Positions 1 to 10,334 of a stretch of 64,000 bases of DNA are shown piece after piece. Origin of the DNA: Desmodus rotundus (lineage: Eukaryota; Chordata; Mammalia; Chiroptera; Phyllostomidae); contig NC_071396.1 of NCBI RefSeq assembly GCF_022682495.2, forward strand, positions 58,235,159 to 58,299,158, in the 5' to 3' direction. Position 1 is the stretch's first letter. Each line of letters starts with the position of its first letter. The position numbers were made by a program, and so were the translations under genes. The notes beneath the pieces were generated by a model. The model was given only the letters and a program-made list of their open reading frames with translations, was not told the DNA's origin and searched no databases.

Positions 1-625
1 TTATCTGAAAAAAAAGCTACTAATGAGTAATAGCTGACCACTGCCTTATTTATTATAAATGTCTCATGAACTTTTTTATTTCTACCATATTTACATTGAT
101 CTCATACACCAGATCATGAATGGCTGATAGAATGTTTCTTTTGGTCAGTTCTGGTTTAAGTACTATTGTGGCCAAATGAATATGATCAGCTTTTTGAACA
201 TTGATGGTAATTTCGGTTCAGGAACTGCTATCACTATTTTCCCCTTCTAAAAATATGATTGGACTTGGTTTGTAATATTCACCTTTTCACAGAGATGGTG
301 AATGCTGTCTCAAACCTTGTAGGTGATTGGTTTCTTTTTTTTTTTTAAAGGCTTACCAATCCAAGAAATTTAGTATTAGAAATTTCATAGATGGTCCCCT
401 AAATTTTATACATTGGGGGGAGAAAAAGACATAACTGGTTATTAGGAAAGGTGCATACATTTTTATCATAAAGTATTTACAGCACTTCTTGGTATTCTGC
501 GAACATATAATTAAAATCCTGATACCTTAAATAGTTTCAGTATTAACCATGAGAGTGTGAATTAACTCCATATATATTTGATCACTTAAAATGAACGGAA
601 AAAAGATGAAATCGCCCAATGTATC
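1..625. other. AT-rich flank, no gene recognised
   Basis: No convincing ORF, RNA gene or repeat family could be recognised here. It is AT-rich, non-coding-looking sequence with short homopolymer runs. It is probably flank downstream of the minus-strand Kelch gene. Confidence 0.5.
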
Positions 626-1054
626 TTTTTTTAATATATTTCTTGATTATGCTATTACAGTTGACCCATTTCCGCCCCCCTCACTCCACTCCATCCTGCC
701 CACCCCCTCCCTCCCACATTCCCCCCCTATAGTTCATGTCCATGGGTCATACTTGTAAGTTCTTTGGCTTCTACATTTCCTACACTATTCCTACCCTCCT
801 CCTGTCTATTTGCCACCTATCATCTATGCTACTTATTCTCTGTACCTTTCCCCCCTCTCCCCTTTCCACTCCACTATTGACAACCCTCCATGTGATCTCC
901 ATCTCTATGGTTCTATTCCTGTTCTAGTTGTTTGCCTAGTTTGCTCTTGTTTTTGTTTTAGGTGTGGGCGTTAATAACTGTGAGTTTGCTGTCACTTTTA
1001 CTGTTCATATTTTTTATCTTCTTTTTCTTAGGTAACTCCCTTTAACATTTCATA

Positions 1055-1858
1055 TCATAAGGGCTTGGTGATAAAGAACTCCTTTAACTTGACCTTATCT
1101 GAGAAGTACTTTATCTTCCCTTCCATTCTAAATGATAGCTTTGCTGGATAGGGCAATCTTGGATGTAGGTCCTTGGCTTTCATGACTTGGAATACTTCTT
1201 GCCAGCCCCTTCTTGCCTGTAAGGTCTCTTTTGAGAAGTCAGCTGACAGTCTTATGGGAAGTCCTTTGTAGGTAACTGTGTCCTTTTCTCTTGTGGCTTC
1301 CAAGATTCTCTCCTTCTGTTTCATCTTGGCTAATGTAATTATGATGTGCCTTGGTGTGTTCCTCCTTGGGTCCAGCTTCTTTGGGACTCTCTGAGTTTCC
1401 TGGACTTCCTGGAAGTCTATTTCCTTTGCCAGATGAGGGAAGTTCTCCTTCATTATTTGTTCAAATAAGTTTTCGATTTTTTGTTCTTCCTCTTCTCCTT
1501 CTGGCACCCCTATAATTCAGATGTTGGAACGTTTCAAGCTGTCCTGGAGGTTCCTAAGCCTCTCCTCATTTTTCCAAATTCCTGTTTCTTCATTCTTTTC
1601 TGGTTGGATGTTTCTTTCTTCCTTCTGGTCCACACCATTGATTTGAGTCCCAGTTTTCTTCGCCTCACTATTGGTTCCCTGTACATTTTCCTTTGTTTCT
1701 CTTAGCATAGGCTTCATTTTTTCATCTACTTTTTGAACGGATTCAACCAGTTCCATGAGCATCTTGATAACCAGTGCTTTCAACTGTGCATCTGATAGGT
1801 TGGCTATCTCTTCCTCACTTAGTTGTATTTTTTCTGGAGCTTTGAAGTGTTCTGTCAT
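1055..1858 (-). pseudogene. HAL1 ORF1 (L1 ORF1p-like RNA-binding protein), one in-frame stop
   Basis: The frame is 268 codons long. It opens with MTEHFKAPEKIQLSEEEIAN, runs through a charged coiled-coil region and the RRM-like block around PEGEEEEQKIENLFEQI, and reaches the conserved C-terminal domain (VTYKGLPIRLSADFS). In L1, ORF1p is a trimeric RNA-binding chaperone that coats element RNA. The only lesion is a TGA at 1517-1519 where other copies have CGA (Arg), a typical CpG-to-TpG decay. The frame resumes without a shift. It ends at a TGA after KPL, a stop shared with the copy at 5407-6209. It is non-functional as it stands. Confidence 0.85.
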
Positions 1859-1926
1859 TTGGGCTTATTATTTATTTATTTTTTTTGGTCTTGGCGCTTC
1901 TGTTACTTTAAGTGGCGGAACCTTAG

Positions 1927-2346
1927 GTGTTCACCGGGTGGGGTAACGCTGGTTGCTGTGCTGTGACGCTGTATGTGGGGGAGGGACCTAGAGGGAGCAA
2001 TGGCGCCCGCTTCACTCTCCTCCGGATTTCAATGTTTCACTCCGATACCCACAATCAAACTGGGCCCCTCTGGTGCTGGTTCCCCAGTGGGTGGGCTTGT
2101 GCACACTCTAGGCCCCCGTGGGTCTCTCCAACGACCTCTCCTGTGAGGCTGGGAGTCTCTCCTGCTGCTGCCCAAACCCCCTCAGGCGCTTTCAATCAGA
2201 GGTTTGAGGCTTTATATCCCTGCGCTGGAGCCCTGGGTTGCGAGTTCTGCTTCGCTCCCCGCGGTTCCTCCCTGTTTATCTATGTGCGAATGTGGGGCTG
2301 CGGTGTGCTATCCGCGCTCTGCCTGCCCCGTTCTCCGCCACTCTGA
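1927..2346 (+). other. Antisense ORF in HAL1 5' UTR (copy 1), 139 codons
   Basis: This frame is antisense to the HAL1 at 626-2606 and lies inside its 5' UTR. The translated block SNGARFTLLRISMFHSDTHN and the following GPLWCWFPSGWACAHSR recur with few changes in the antisense 5' UTR frames of five other HAL1 copies in this window. The stop at 2344-2346 follows CLPRSPPL. The same ending is seen at 18722 and, slightly changed, at 50506. No domain is recognised. GC-rich sequence has few stop codons by chance, so coding function is only a hypothesis. Confidence 0.4.
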
Positions 2347-2639
2347 GTCCAGCCCTCTCGGTTTATCTGCATGAATGTGCGGCCACAGGGTCTGCTAGTG
2401 GTCAGACTGCCTGCCCCGTTCGTCCCACACTCCGCCAGTCTCGGTCCCGCCACAGCCACGTGAGTCCTCTCCACCCCTCCTACCGGTCTAGATGAATGTT
2501 TATTTTTTATTTCCTTGGTGTCGGACCCCCTTGCCATTCAATTCTCTGTCAGTTCTGGTTGTGCGAGGAGGCGCAGTGTGTCTACCTACGCCGCCATCTT
2601 GGTTCTCAGAATTCTCCATTTTTAAAAATAGATTTGTAT

Positions 2640-2885
2640 AAACACACATTACAGTGTACATACACACATATACAAACACATACACACACTTATACACATT
2701 CAAATACATAGGAATTTATCTATATACACATACACACATTCATATATACATACATCTATATTCACACACACCTATATATATACATCTATATATTTACACA
2801 TATAGTCACTCATATACTCTTACACACATATATTCATGGACATACACACATATGTATGAGTATATATGTATGCACATAGTGTGTG
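2640..2885. repeat. CA/TA-rich simple-sequence tract
   Basis: An imperfect microsatellite of alternating purine-pyrimidine motifs (acacat, tatata) lies just outside the 5' end of HAL1 copy 1. The short ORFs over it are rich in Thr, His, Tyr and Ile and are artefacts of the repeat. Confidence 0.85.
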
Positions 2886-3084
2886 TGTTGAGGGGGGTTT
2901 GATGACCTTGTCCACATTCCACAAATGGAACCTTGTATGTACTTAATTTTCTGTCTTGCCTTTTTCACTTGACATACTACAGAGGTTGTCTCTTCTCAGT
3001 AGAGGGGAAGATAATGGTAATGCAGATCCCTCAGGTTCACTCTGGGATGTTGGGGAATGCTATTCCCCAAGGGGAGGTTCACGT

Positions 3085-3260
3085 TCAATTCTCTCATTCA
3101 ATTTTCTAATATCCTTGCAAGTGAAGTAGGAATTATTAGTCACTGTCCAGCTAAGGACTCCAAGGCTGGGAGAGAGGAGGAGAAGTGCCCAAGGCTACAT
3201 AGCTATGGTCTCGGGATCTGGGATGGGAACTGGTAACCCAAAGGCCCTGCTCACTCAGAC
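3085..3260 (+). repeat. MIR SINE remnant
   Basis: The order of motifs fits a MIR. There is a run resembling a fall-back to the core, then 'ggctgggagagaggagg', then 'cccaaggctacatagct' and a closing 'ggatctgggatgggaac' block. It is diverged and matched by eye against the known MIR layout. Confidence 0.55.
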
Positions 3261-4194
3261 CTGCCTGATTTGCCTCTGCTTCAGAGGAGGGCTCCCCGCT
3301 GGGCTGCAATCCCAGCCTCAGACAGGGAGAATGGCTACTAGGAGTCCTCAGGCCCCTCTGTGTGTGCCAGTTTATGGAAATGAGGGGAGAGTATAAGATT
3401 GGGCAGGAGGTGGTACTAGGGTGGGCCTGTTTTTGGGACACTTTTTTTTTTTTAATGGAGGACTAGTAATTGGAGAGTATATGTGCTGTGTCTTAATTTC
3501 TTTATTCTGATTTAAAAGCTGTGCACATAATGAATGGAAACCACTCAGGCATAGGCGTAGTAAGTGCAAAATGCCCTATAATCCAACTCCTGCAGCATGG
3601 TAACTCTAGCAGCCTGGGACGTTCTGCACACACACAGTTGTCTCTTTACTCCTGGGTCAGGGTACCTCCCTGTTTGTTGTTATGCACCTTGATTTCCCCA
3701 CTTAATGATTTCTCTTAGTTGGCTTTTGCACATGGACTTCATTCTTTTCTTTTTTTAAACAGTTCTATACTAGTTCATTAAGTGGTACAATGTAATTTAT
3801 TTAGCTAATCTGTTTTTGATTCTCATTTAGGTTGGAAACATTCTTTTAAATGTAGCTCAGCTGAAATTGATGAGATATTAGAGAAATGAAAATAAAAAAT
3901 AACAAGGAAGCATCATTTTACAATCATCCTACTGACAAATATTAGAATGGTGGGTAATGCCGAAGGTTAGAGGGGTGGGGAGTCAGTGACACCTTAGTGC
4001 CTGCTGGAGATGGTGTGGGCACGGCCATACAGCAGAGGAGCTGGCAAACACAGGCTACTTGAGTATGAGCAAGACATCCTTCCCCTAGGTGCACCAGAAA
4101 ATTAGTGCTTACACTAGTCTTAGAGGAGATGTGTGCTCATGTCACTGTTGTATTGTTTAGTGGGTGCGGACAATGAAAATAGCTGTTTTAGAGG

Positions 4195-4450
4195 AATGAG
4201 TAAATATATCAAGCACTTGAAATGTGACATAAATGTGATAAGTACAACATATATGCTGATTTTGGGAACTTACTATGAAAAAGAAAATGTAAAATATCCC
4301 ATTAATAACTTTATACTGGTTATGTGTTGAAATGAAAATATTTTGGACATATTGAGCTAGATAAAACAGATTAAATTATTTTCACCCACTACCCATTTAC
4401 TTTCATTTTTTTAATGTGGCTACTAGATAATTTTAAATGATAGCTATGGG
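4195..4450 (+). repeat. Probable hAT-like DNA transposon remnant
   Basis: The stretch 'aagcacttgaaatgtgac' followed by AT-rich core and 'aatgtggctactagataa' resembles a widespread non-autonomous DNA transposon of placental mammals. Family assignment is from memory and uncertain. The inverted ends are not clear. Confidence 0.35.
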
Positions 4451-4629
4451 AGATTGAGAAGAACAACAAACAGGGTGCCGCAGGCAATGCCTGAGAATGA
4501 TTCCATGAGGTATTTGGAAGCTTATTTTAAGAAATACTGGATTTTATCAAGAAGCATAAAATAAGCAATTGGGAAGAAAAAGTTTCTACTCATCTTTGAA
4601 GATGAATGACTCCTTTGTATCCTTAAAAA

Positions 4630-5442
4630 TTATTGAAGACCAAACCAAGATGGCGGCGTAGGTAGACACACTGTGCCTCCTCGAACAACCAGAACTGACA
4701 GAAAACCGAACAACAAGGAAGTCCGACACCAAGAAGATAAAAAGTAAACATTCATCCAGAGCAGTACGAGGGGCGGAGATGGACAGCCGGGACAGAGAGG
4801 ACTCATGTTGCCGTGGCGGGACCAAGACTGGCGGAGTGTGGGACGCACGGGGCAGGCAGTCTGACCACTAGCAGACCCTGTGGCCCCACATTCACGCAGA
4901 TAAACCGAGAGGGCCGGACTCAGAGTGGTGGAGAACGGGGCAGGCAGAGTAGGGGGTAGCACCCCACAACCCCACACTCGAGCACAAATAAACTGGAACG
5001 AACGGCAGGGAGCGAAGCAGACCCTGTAACCCAGGGCTCCAGCGCGGGGAAATAAAGCCTCAAACCTCTGATTGAAAGTGCCCGAAGGGGTTTGGGCAGC
5101 AGCAGGAGAGACTCCCAGCCTCACAGGAGAGGTCGTTGGAGAGACCCACAGGGGCCTAGAGTGTGCACAAGCCCACCCACTGGGGAACCAGCACCAGAGG
5201 GGCCCAGTTTGATTGTGGGTATCGGAGTGAAACATTGAAATCCGGAGGAGAGTGAAGCGGGCGCCATTGCTCCCTCTAGGTTCCTCCCCCACATACAGCG
5301 TCACAGCGCAGCAATCAGCCTTACCCTGAACCTGTGAACACCTAAGGTTCCGCCACTTAAAGTAACAGAAGCGCCAAGACCAAAAAAAAAAAAAAAAAAG
5401 GCCCAAATGACAGAACAACTCAAAGCTCCAGAAAAAATACAA
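4630..5442 (-). other. Antisense ORF spanning the whole HAL1 5' UTR (copy 2), 270 codons
   Basis: This frame starts inside ORF1 on the opposite strand. It crosses the complete 5' UTR of copy 2 without a stop and ends 11 bp beyond the element in the target-site duplication. Its central block (SNGARFTLLRISMFHSDTHN, then FNQRFEALFPRAGALG) matches the antisense frames of five other copies. The N-terminal part is hydrophobic (FFFFFW) only because it is antisense to an A-rich stretch. No known domain is seen. It is listed because the frame is maintained across copies, not because expression is shown. Confidence 0.4.
4647..4657 (+). promoter_or_regulatory. YY1-like site at HAL1 5' end
   Basis: The sequence AAGATGGCGGC lies 6 nt from the element's first base. 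In human L1 a YY1 site of this type at the same place positions transcription initiation. The equivalent box is visible at the 5' ends of HAL1 copies at 2591-2602 (reverse), 50233, 56800 and 62154, and of L1 copies near 31806, 42593 and 22085 (reverse). Function here is inferred from that family knowledge. Confidence 0.6.
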
Positions 5443-6209
5443 CTAAGTGAGGAAGAGATAGCCAACCTATCAGATGCACAGTTCAAAACACTGGCTATTA
5501 AGATGCTCCCAGAATTGGTAGAATTTGTTCGAAAACTACATGAGAAAATGAAGCCTATGCTAAGAGAAACAAAGGAAAATGTACAGGGAACCAATAGTGA
5601 TGCGAAGGAAACTGGGACTCAAATCAATGGTGTGGACCAGAAGGAAGAAAGAAACATCCAACCAGAAAAGAATGAAGAAACAAGAATTCGGAAAAATGAG
5701 GACAGGCTTAGGAACCTCCAGGACATCTTTAAACGTTCCAACATCCGAATTATAGGGCTGCCAGAGGAGAAGAGGAAGAACAAAAAATTGAAAACTTATT
5801 TGAACAAATAATGAAGGAGAACTTCCCTAATCTGGCAAAGGAAATAGACTTCCAGGAAGTCCCGGAAGCTCAGAGAGTCCCAAAGAAGCTGGACCCAAGG
5901 AGGAACACACCAAGGCACATCATAATTACATTACCCAAGATTAAGCAGAAGGAGAGCATCTTAGAAGCAGCAAGAGAAAAGGAGACAGTTACCTACAAAG
6001 GAGTTCCCATAAGACTGTCAACTGATTTCTCAAAAGACACCTTACAGGCAAGAAGGGGCTGGAAAGAAATATTCCAAGTCATGAAAGCCAAGGACCTACA
6101 TCCAAGATTACTGTATCCAGCAAAGCTATCATTTAGAATGGAAGGGCAGATAAAGTGCTTCTCAGATAAGGTCAAGTTAAAGGAGTTCTTTATCACCAAG
6201 CCCTTATGA
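5407..6209 (+). pseudogene. HAL1 ORF1, single frameshift
   Basis: The first part (5407-about 5765) carries the N-terminus MTEQLKAPEKIQLSEEEIAN and the coiled coil. A one-base deletion near 5764 (ccagaggag where other copies read ccagaaggag) shifts the frame. Downstream the other frame gives the end of the RRM block and the full C-terminal domain, including REKETVTYKGVPIRLSTDFS. It ends at the TGA after KPL, the same premature stop as in copy 1, so the two probably share a recent source. One frameshift is the only major lesion. Confidence 0.85.
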
Positions 6210-6364
6210 TATGAAATGTTAAAGGGAGTTACCTAAGAAAAAGAAGATAAAAAATAGGAACAGTAAAAATGACAGGAAACTCACAGTTATTAACACCCAC
6301 ACCTAAAACAAAAACAAGAGCAAACTAGGCAAACAACTAGAACAGGAACAGAACCATAGAGATG

Positions 6365-6600
6365 GACATCACATGGAGGGTTGTCAACAGGGGAGTGGGA
6401 GGGGGAGAGGCGGGAAAAGGTACAGAGAATAAGTAGCATAGATGATAGGTGGAAAATAGACAGGGGGAGGGTAAGAATAGTGTAGGAAATGTAGAAGTCA
6501 AAGAACTTCTAAGTATGACCCCTGGACATGAACTATAGGGGGGGAATGTGGGAGGGAGGGGCTGGGCAGGATGGAGTGGAGTGAGGGGGGGGAATGGGAC
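6365..6600 (+). other. HAL1 G-rich 3' UTR tract with quadruplex potential
   Basis: The 3' UTR holds long purine runs. The stretch at 6540-6562 has four or more closely spaced G-runs (GGGG, GGG, GGG, GGGG), enough for an intramolecular G-quadruplex. The same G-rich block occurs in every HAL1 copy here, as C-rich sequence in the minus-strand copies (for example 676-728). L1 3' UTRs are known to carry quadruplex motifs. A role here is inferred. Confidence 0.55.
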
Positions 6601-9452
6601 AACTGTAATAGCAAAATCAATAAATATATTAAAAAATAAATAAAAAAATTATTGAAGACTAAAAGGAAAAAAGTGATAGGTATGGCTTGGATTATTATTT
6701 TTTAATTGTTATTGTATTACAGGTGTCCCAATATTTTCCCCTTTGCCATTCTCCACCCACCCCAGGCCCCCACCTCCACTCCCACAGGCAATTCCAACAC
6801 TCTCATCCATGTCCGTGGATCAGTCATACATGTTCTTTGACTAGTCACTGCCCCTTCTTTCAAACATTATCCACCTCCCTCTTCCCCTGTGTTCACTGTC
6901 AGTCTGTTCCCTGTCCATGGCTGTGGTTCTATTTTGTTTGGTGTTTATTTTGTTCATTGGATTCCTCTTATAGGTGAGATCATATTGTACTTATCTTTCA
7001 CTGTCTCTTTTCACCTAGCATCATATTTTCTGATTCCATCCATGATTTCCCAAAAGGTAAGAGTTCCTTCTTTCTGCTGCGTAGTATTCCGTTGTGTAAA
7101 TATACCACAGTTTTTTGATCCACTCATCTACTGATGGGCACTTAGCCTATTTCCAGCACTTGGCTATTCTAAATAATGTTGCTATGAACATATGGGGTGC
7201 ATAAGTTCTTTTCATATGGTGTTTTGAGATTCTGAGGGTATATTCTTAGCAGTGGAATTGCTGAGTCAAAAGGCAGTTCCATTTTTATTTTCTGAGGTGT
7301 CTCCATACTGTTTTCCACAGTGGCAACACCAGTCTGCATTCCCACCAACAGTGTGCTAGGGTTCCCTTTTATCTGCATACTTGCCAGCACGACTTATTTG
7401 TAGATGTATTAATGAGGGACATTGTGACCAGTGTGAGGTGATAGCTTATTGTGATTTTAATTTGCATATCTCTGATGGCCAGTGATGTTGAGCATTTTTT
7501 CATATATCTATGGGTTGTTTGTATGTCCTCCTTGGAGAAGTGTCTGTTCAGGTCCTTTGCCCATTTTTTAATTGGATTTTTTATCTTCCTAGTGTTGAAT
7601 CATCCGAGTACTTTATATATTTCGGAGATTAAACCCTCGTCTGAGGTATCATTGGCAAATATGTTTTCCCATATGGTTGGTTCCCTTTCCATTTTGCTGA
7701 TGTTTTCTTTAGAAGTGCAGAAGCTTTTTAATTGGTTGTAGTCCCATTTCTTTATTTTTTATTTTATTTCCTATGCCCTAGGAGATACACTGCAAAAATA
7801 TTGCTATGAGGGATATATGAAATTTTCCTGCGTATGTTCTCCTCTAGGACTGTTATGGTGTCAGAATTTATATTTGAGTTTATTCTGGTGTATGGTGTAA
7901 GTTGGAGGTCTAGTTTCATTTTTTTTTTTTTTTTGCATGTAGCTGCTCAGTTCTCCAAACACCAATTATTGAAGAGGTTATTTTTACTCCATTGTATACT
8001 CATGCCCCCTTTGTCAAATATTAATTGACCATAGAGAAATGGTTTTATTTCTGGGCTCTGTATTCCTGTCCATTGATCTATGTGTCTGTTCTTATGCCAG
8101 TACAAGGCTGTTTTGATTACAGTGGCCTTGTGATATACTTTGATATCAGGTATTATGATCCCTCCTACTTTGTTCTTTTTTCTCAAGATTGCTGAGCCAA
8201 TTTGGGGTCTTTTTTGGTTTCTTATATATAAATTTTTGATATATTCTAGATCTGTGAATATGCCATTGGTATTTTACTAGGAATTGTGTTGAATATATAG
8301 ATTGCTTTTTGTAGTATGGATATTTTAATTATGTTAGTTTTCTCTATCCATGAGCATGGTATAAGCTTCCACTAATTTGTATCATCCTTAATTTCTTTCT
8401 TCAGTGTTCTTTGGTTTTCCAAGTCCAGGTCTTTTACCACTTTGGTTAGATTTAATCCTATATTCCTTATTTTTCTTATTGCTACAGTAAATGGGATTTC
8501 CCCCCCTAATTCCTCTTTCTGATATTTCATTATTTGTGTACAAAAATGCCATTGATTTCTGCATATTGACATAGTATCCTGCTTTTTTTGGTGCCAAACT
8601 CAATTATTAGGTTAAGTAGTTATTTGGTGGAGACCATAGGGCTTTCTATGTCCATTATCATGTCACCTGTGAATAATGCCAGTTTTACTTCCTCCTTTCC
8701 AATTTGGATGCCTTTTATTTCTTTTTCTCATCTGATTGCTGTGGCTAGAACTTCCAGTACTATGTTAAATAAGAGTAGTGAAAACAGCCACCCTTGTCTT
8801 GTGCCTGATCTTAAGGGAAGGCTATTAATTTTAGCCCATTGAGTATAATGTTGGCTTAGATTTCTGGTATATGGTGTTTATTATGTTGAAGTATGTCCCC
8901 TCTATTCACATTTTGCTGAGTGTTTTTATCATAAATGTATACCAGACTTTACCAAATGCTTTTTCAGCATCCATTGATATGATCATGTGATTTTTGTCCT
9001 TCATTTTTTTTATATGGTGTGTTAAGTTTATTGATTTGTCAATATTGTACCATCCTTACATCCCTGTGATGAATCCCAATGGATCATGGTGTATGACTCT
9101 TTTTAATGTATTGCTGGATCTGGATTGCCAATATTTTGTGGAGGTTTTTACATCTATATTCATCAGAGATACAGGCCTGTAGTGTTCTTTCTTTGTTATA
9201 TCTTTACCTAGTTTTGGAATTAGGATGATGATACTAGCCTCATAAAAAGTGTTTGGGAATCTTCCCTGTTTTTGAATTTTTTGGAATAGTTTGAGAGTGA
9301 CAGGAGTTAGTTCTTTAAAATGTTTCATGAAATTTAGCTGTGAAATTGTCCAGGCCAGGGCTTTTGTGTGCTGGGAGTTTTTTGATTAGTGATTCAATTT
9401 CACTAGTTGTTATTGATCTATTCAGGCTTTCTGCTGCTGCTCCTTCTTTTTT

Positions 9453-10334
9453 CATTCAAACATATTTATTGAGTATTATGATATGGTAAATACATAATTT
9501 ATGTTTTCTTGAGGGCTTCCATTCTTTTTTTTATCATTGTTGAAGTACAGTTGTCTCCATTTTCACCTCACCATGGCCTCCAACCCAACCATCCCTACCT
9601 CCCACCCTCAAACCTACCCTCTTTGGCTTTGTCCATGTGTCCTTTATACATGTTCCTTGATGGACCTTCTCCTATTTTCCCCATTATCCCTTTCCCTCCT
9701 CCTCTCTGGTCACTGTCATTTTGTTCTTTATTTTGATGTCTCTGGTTCTATTTTGATTGCTTGTTTGTTTTGTTGATTAGGTTCCACCTATAGGTGAGAT
9801 CATATGGTATTTGTCTTTCACTGCCTGGCTTATTTCACTTAGCATAATGCTTTCCAGTTCCATATGCTCTCTTTGTTGTCATGAAGGGTAGGAGCTCCTT
9901 CTTTCTCTCTGCTGCATAGAATTCCAAAGTGTAAATGTACCATAGTTTTTTGATCCACTCATTTACTGATGGGCACTTAGGCTGCAACACTTGGCTATTG
10001 TGAATTATGCTGCTGTGAACGTTGGGGTACATAGGTTGTTTTGAATTGGTATTTCAGGATGCTTAGGGTATAACCCAGCAGTGGTATTGCTGGGTGAAAA
10101 AGCAGTTCCATTTTTAGGTTTTTGAGGAAATTCCATACTGTTTCCCACAGTGTCTGCACAGTCTGCACTCCCACCAACAGTGTATTAGGATTCCCTTTTC
10201 TGCACAACCTCTCCAGCACTTGTTGCTTGTTGATTTGTTTATGATGGCCAGTCTTACCAATGTGAAGTGGTATCTCATTGTGGTTTTAATTTGCATCTCT
10301 CTGATGGCTAGTGATGCTGAGCATCCTTTCATAT
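9453..10334 (-). mobile_element. 5'-truncated L1 ('B') with probable 3' transduction, nested in L1 A
   Basis: The ORF2 C-terminal and 3' UTR sequence at 9525-10334 interrupts ORF2 of L1 A. L1 A reads up to about 9440 and resumes at about 10340. To the left of this L1's own T-run (9525-9532) are 72 bases not found in L1 (9453-9524). On the minus strand these contain an AATAAA followed by a second short A-run at 9447-9454. That layout is what a 3' transduction leaves. Flanks tgctccttctt (left) and tgcttcttctt (right) may be a diverged target duplication. Confidence 0.65.

Larger units (their letters stand above)
626..2606 (-). mobile_element. HAL1-type half-L1 element, copy 1, near full length
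   Basis: On the minus strand the element starts just after 2606 with a YY1-like AAGATGGCGGC box (2591-2602 on the plus strand as its complement). It continues through a GC-rich 5' UTR of about 750 bp, ORF1 (1055-1858) and a 3' UTR of about 430 bp. It ends at 626-640 in a T-run, which is the poly(A) tail read in reverse. No ORF2 sequence exists between ORF1 and the tail. This is the defining layout of half-L1 elements, known L1 derivatives that keep only ORF1. No clear target-site duplication was found, so the insertion is either old or accompanied by a small deletion. Confidence 0.85.
2886..4624. other. Flank with ancient repeat remnants
   Basis: No gene was seen. A MIR and a DNA-transposon-like stretch are listed separately. 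Parts of 2890-3000 and 3500-3850 look like decayed mammalian interspersed repeats that I cannot name. The remainder appears to be single-copy. Confidence 0.45.
4641..6643 (+). mobile_element. HAL1-type half-L1 element, copy 2, full length with TSD
   Basis: This copy is bracketed by a 16-bp direct repeat, aaaaattattgaagac, at 4625-4640 and 6644-6659. The left site reads cctt/aaaaat, matching the L1 endonuclease consensus TT/AAAA. The element has a 5' UTR at 4641-5406, an ORF1 at 5407-6209 and a G-rich 3' UTR. It ends with aactgtaatagcaaaatcaataaa and an A-rich tail. There is no ORF2. The TSD shows retrotransposition by L1 machinery supplied in trans. It inserted immediately beside the 3' end of the minus-strand L1 that begins near 6690. 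Confidence 0.92.

Noticed and set aside
1481..1705. A 74-codon ORF (MFFLFSFWHPYNSDVG...) recurring at 17860, 45859, 51149 and 57655
   Set aside because: It is exactly antisense to the Lys/Glu-rich coiled coil of HAL1 ORF1. Codons for Lys and Glu read backwards give Phe, Leu and Ser, so the recurrence follows from the repeat itself.
2654..2902. Tyr/Thr/His-rich ORF
   Set aside because: It is a translation of the CA/TA microsatellite. The same applies to the ORFs at 46941-47291.
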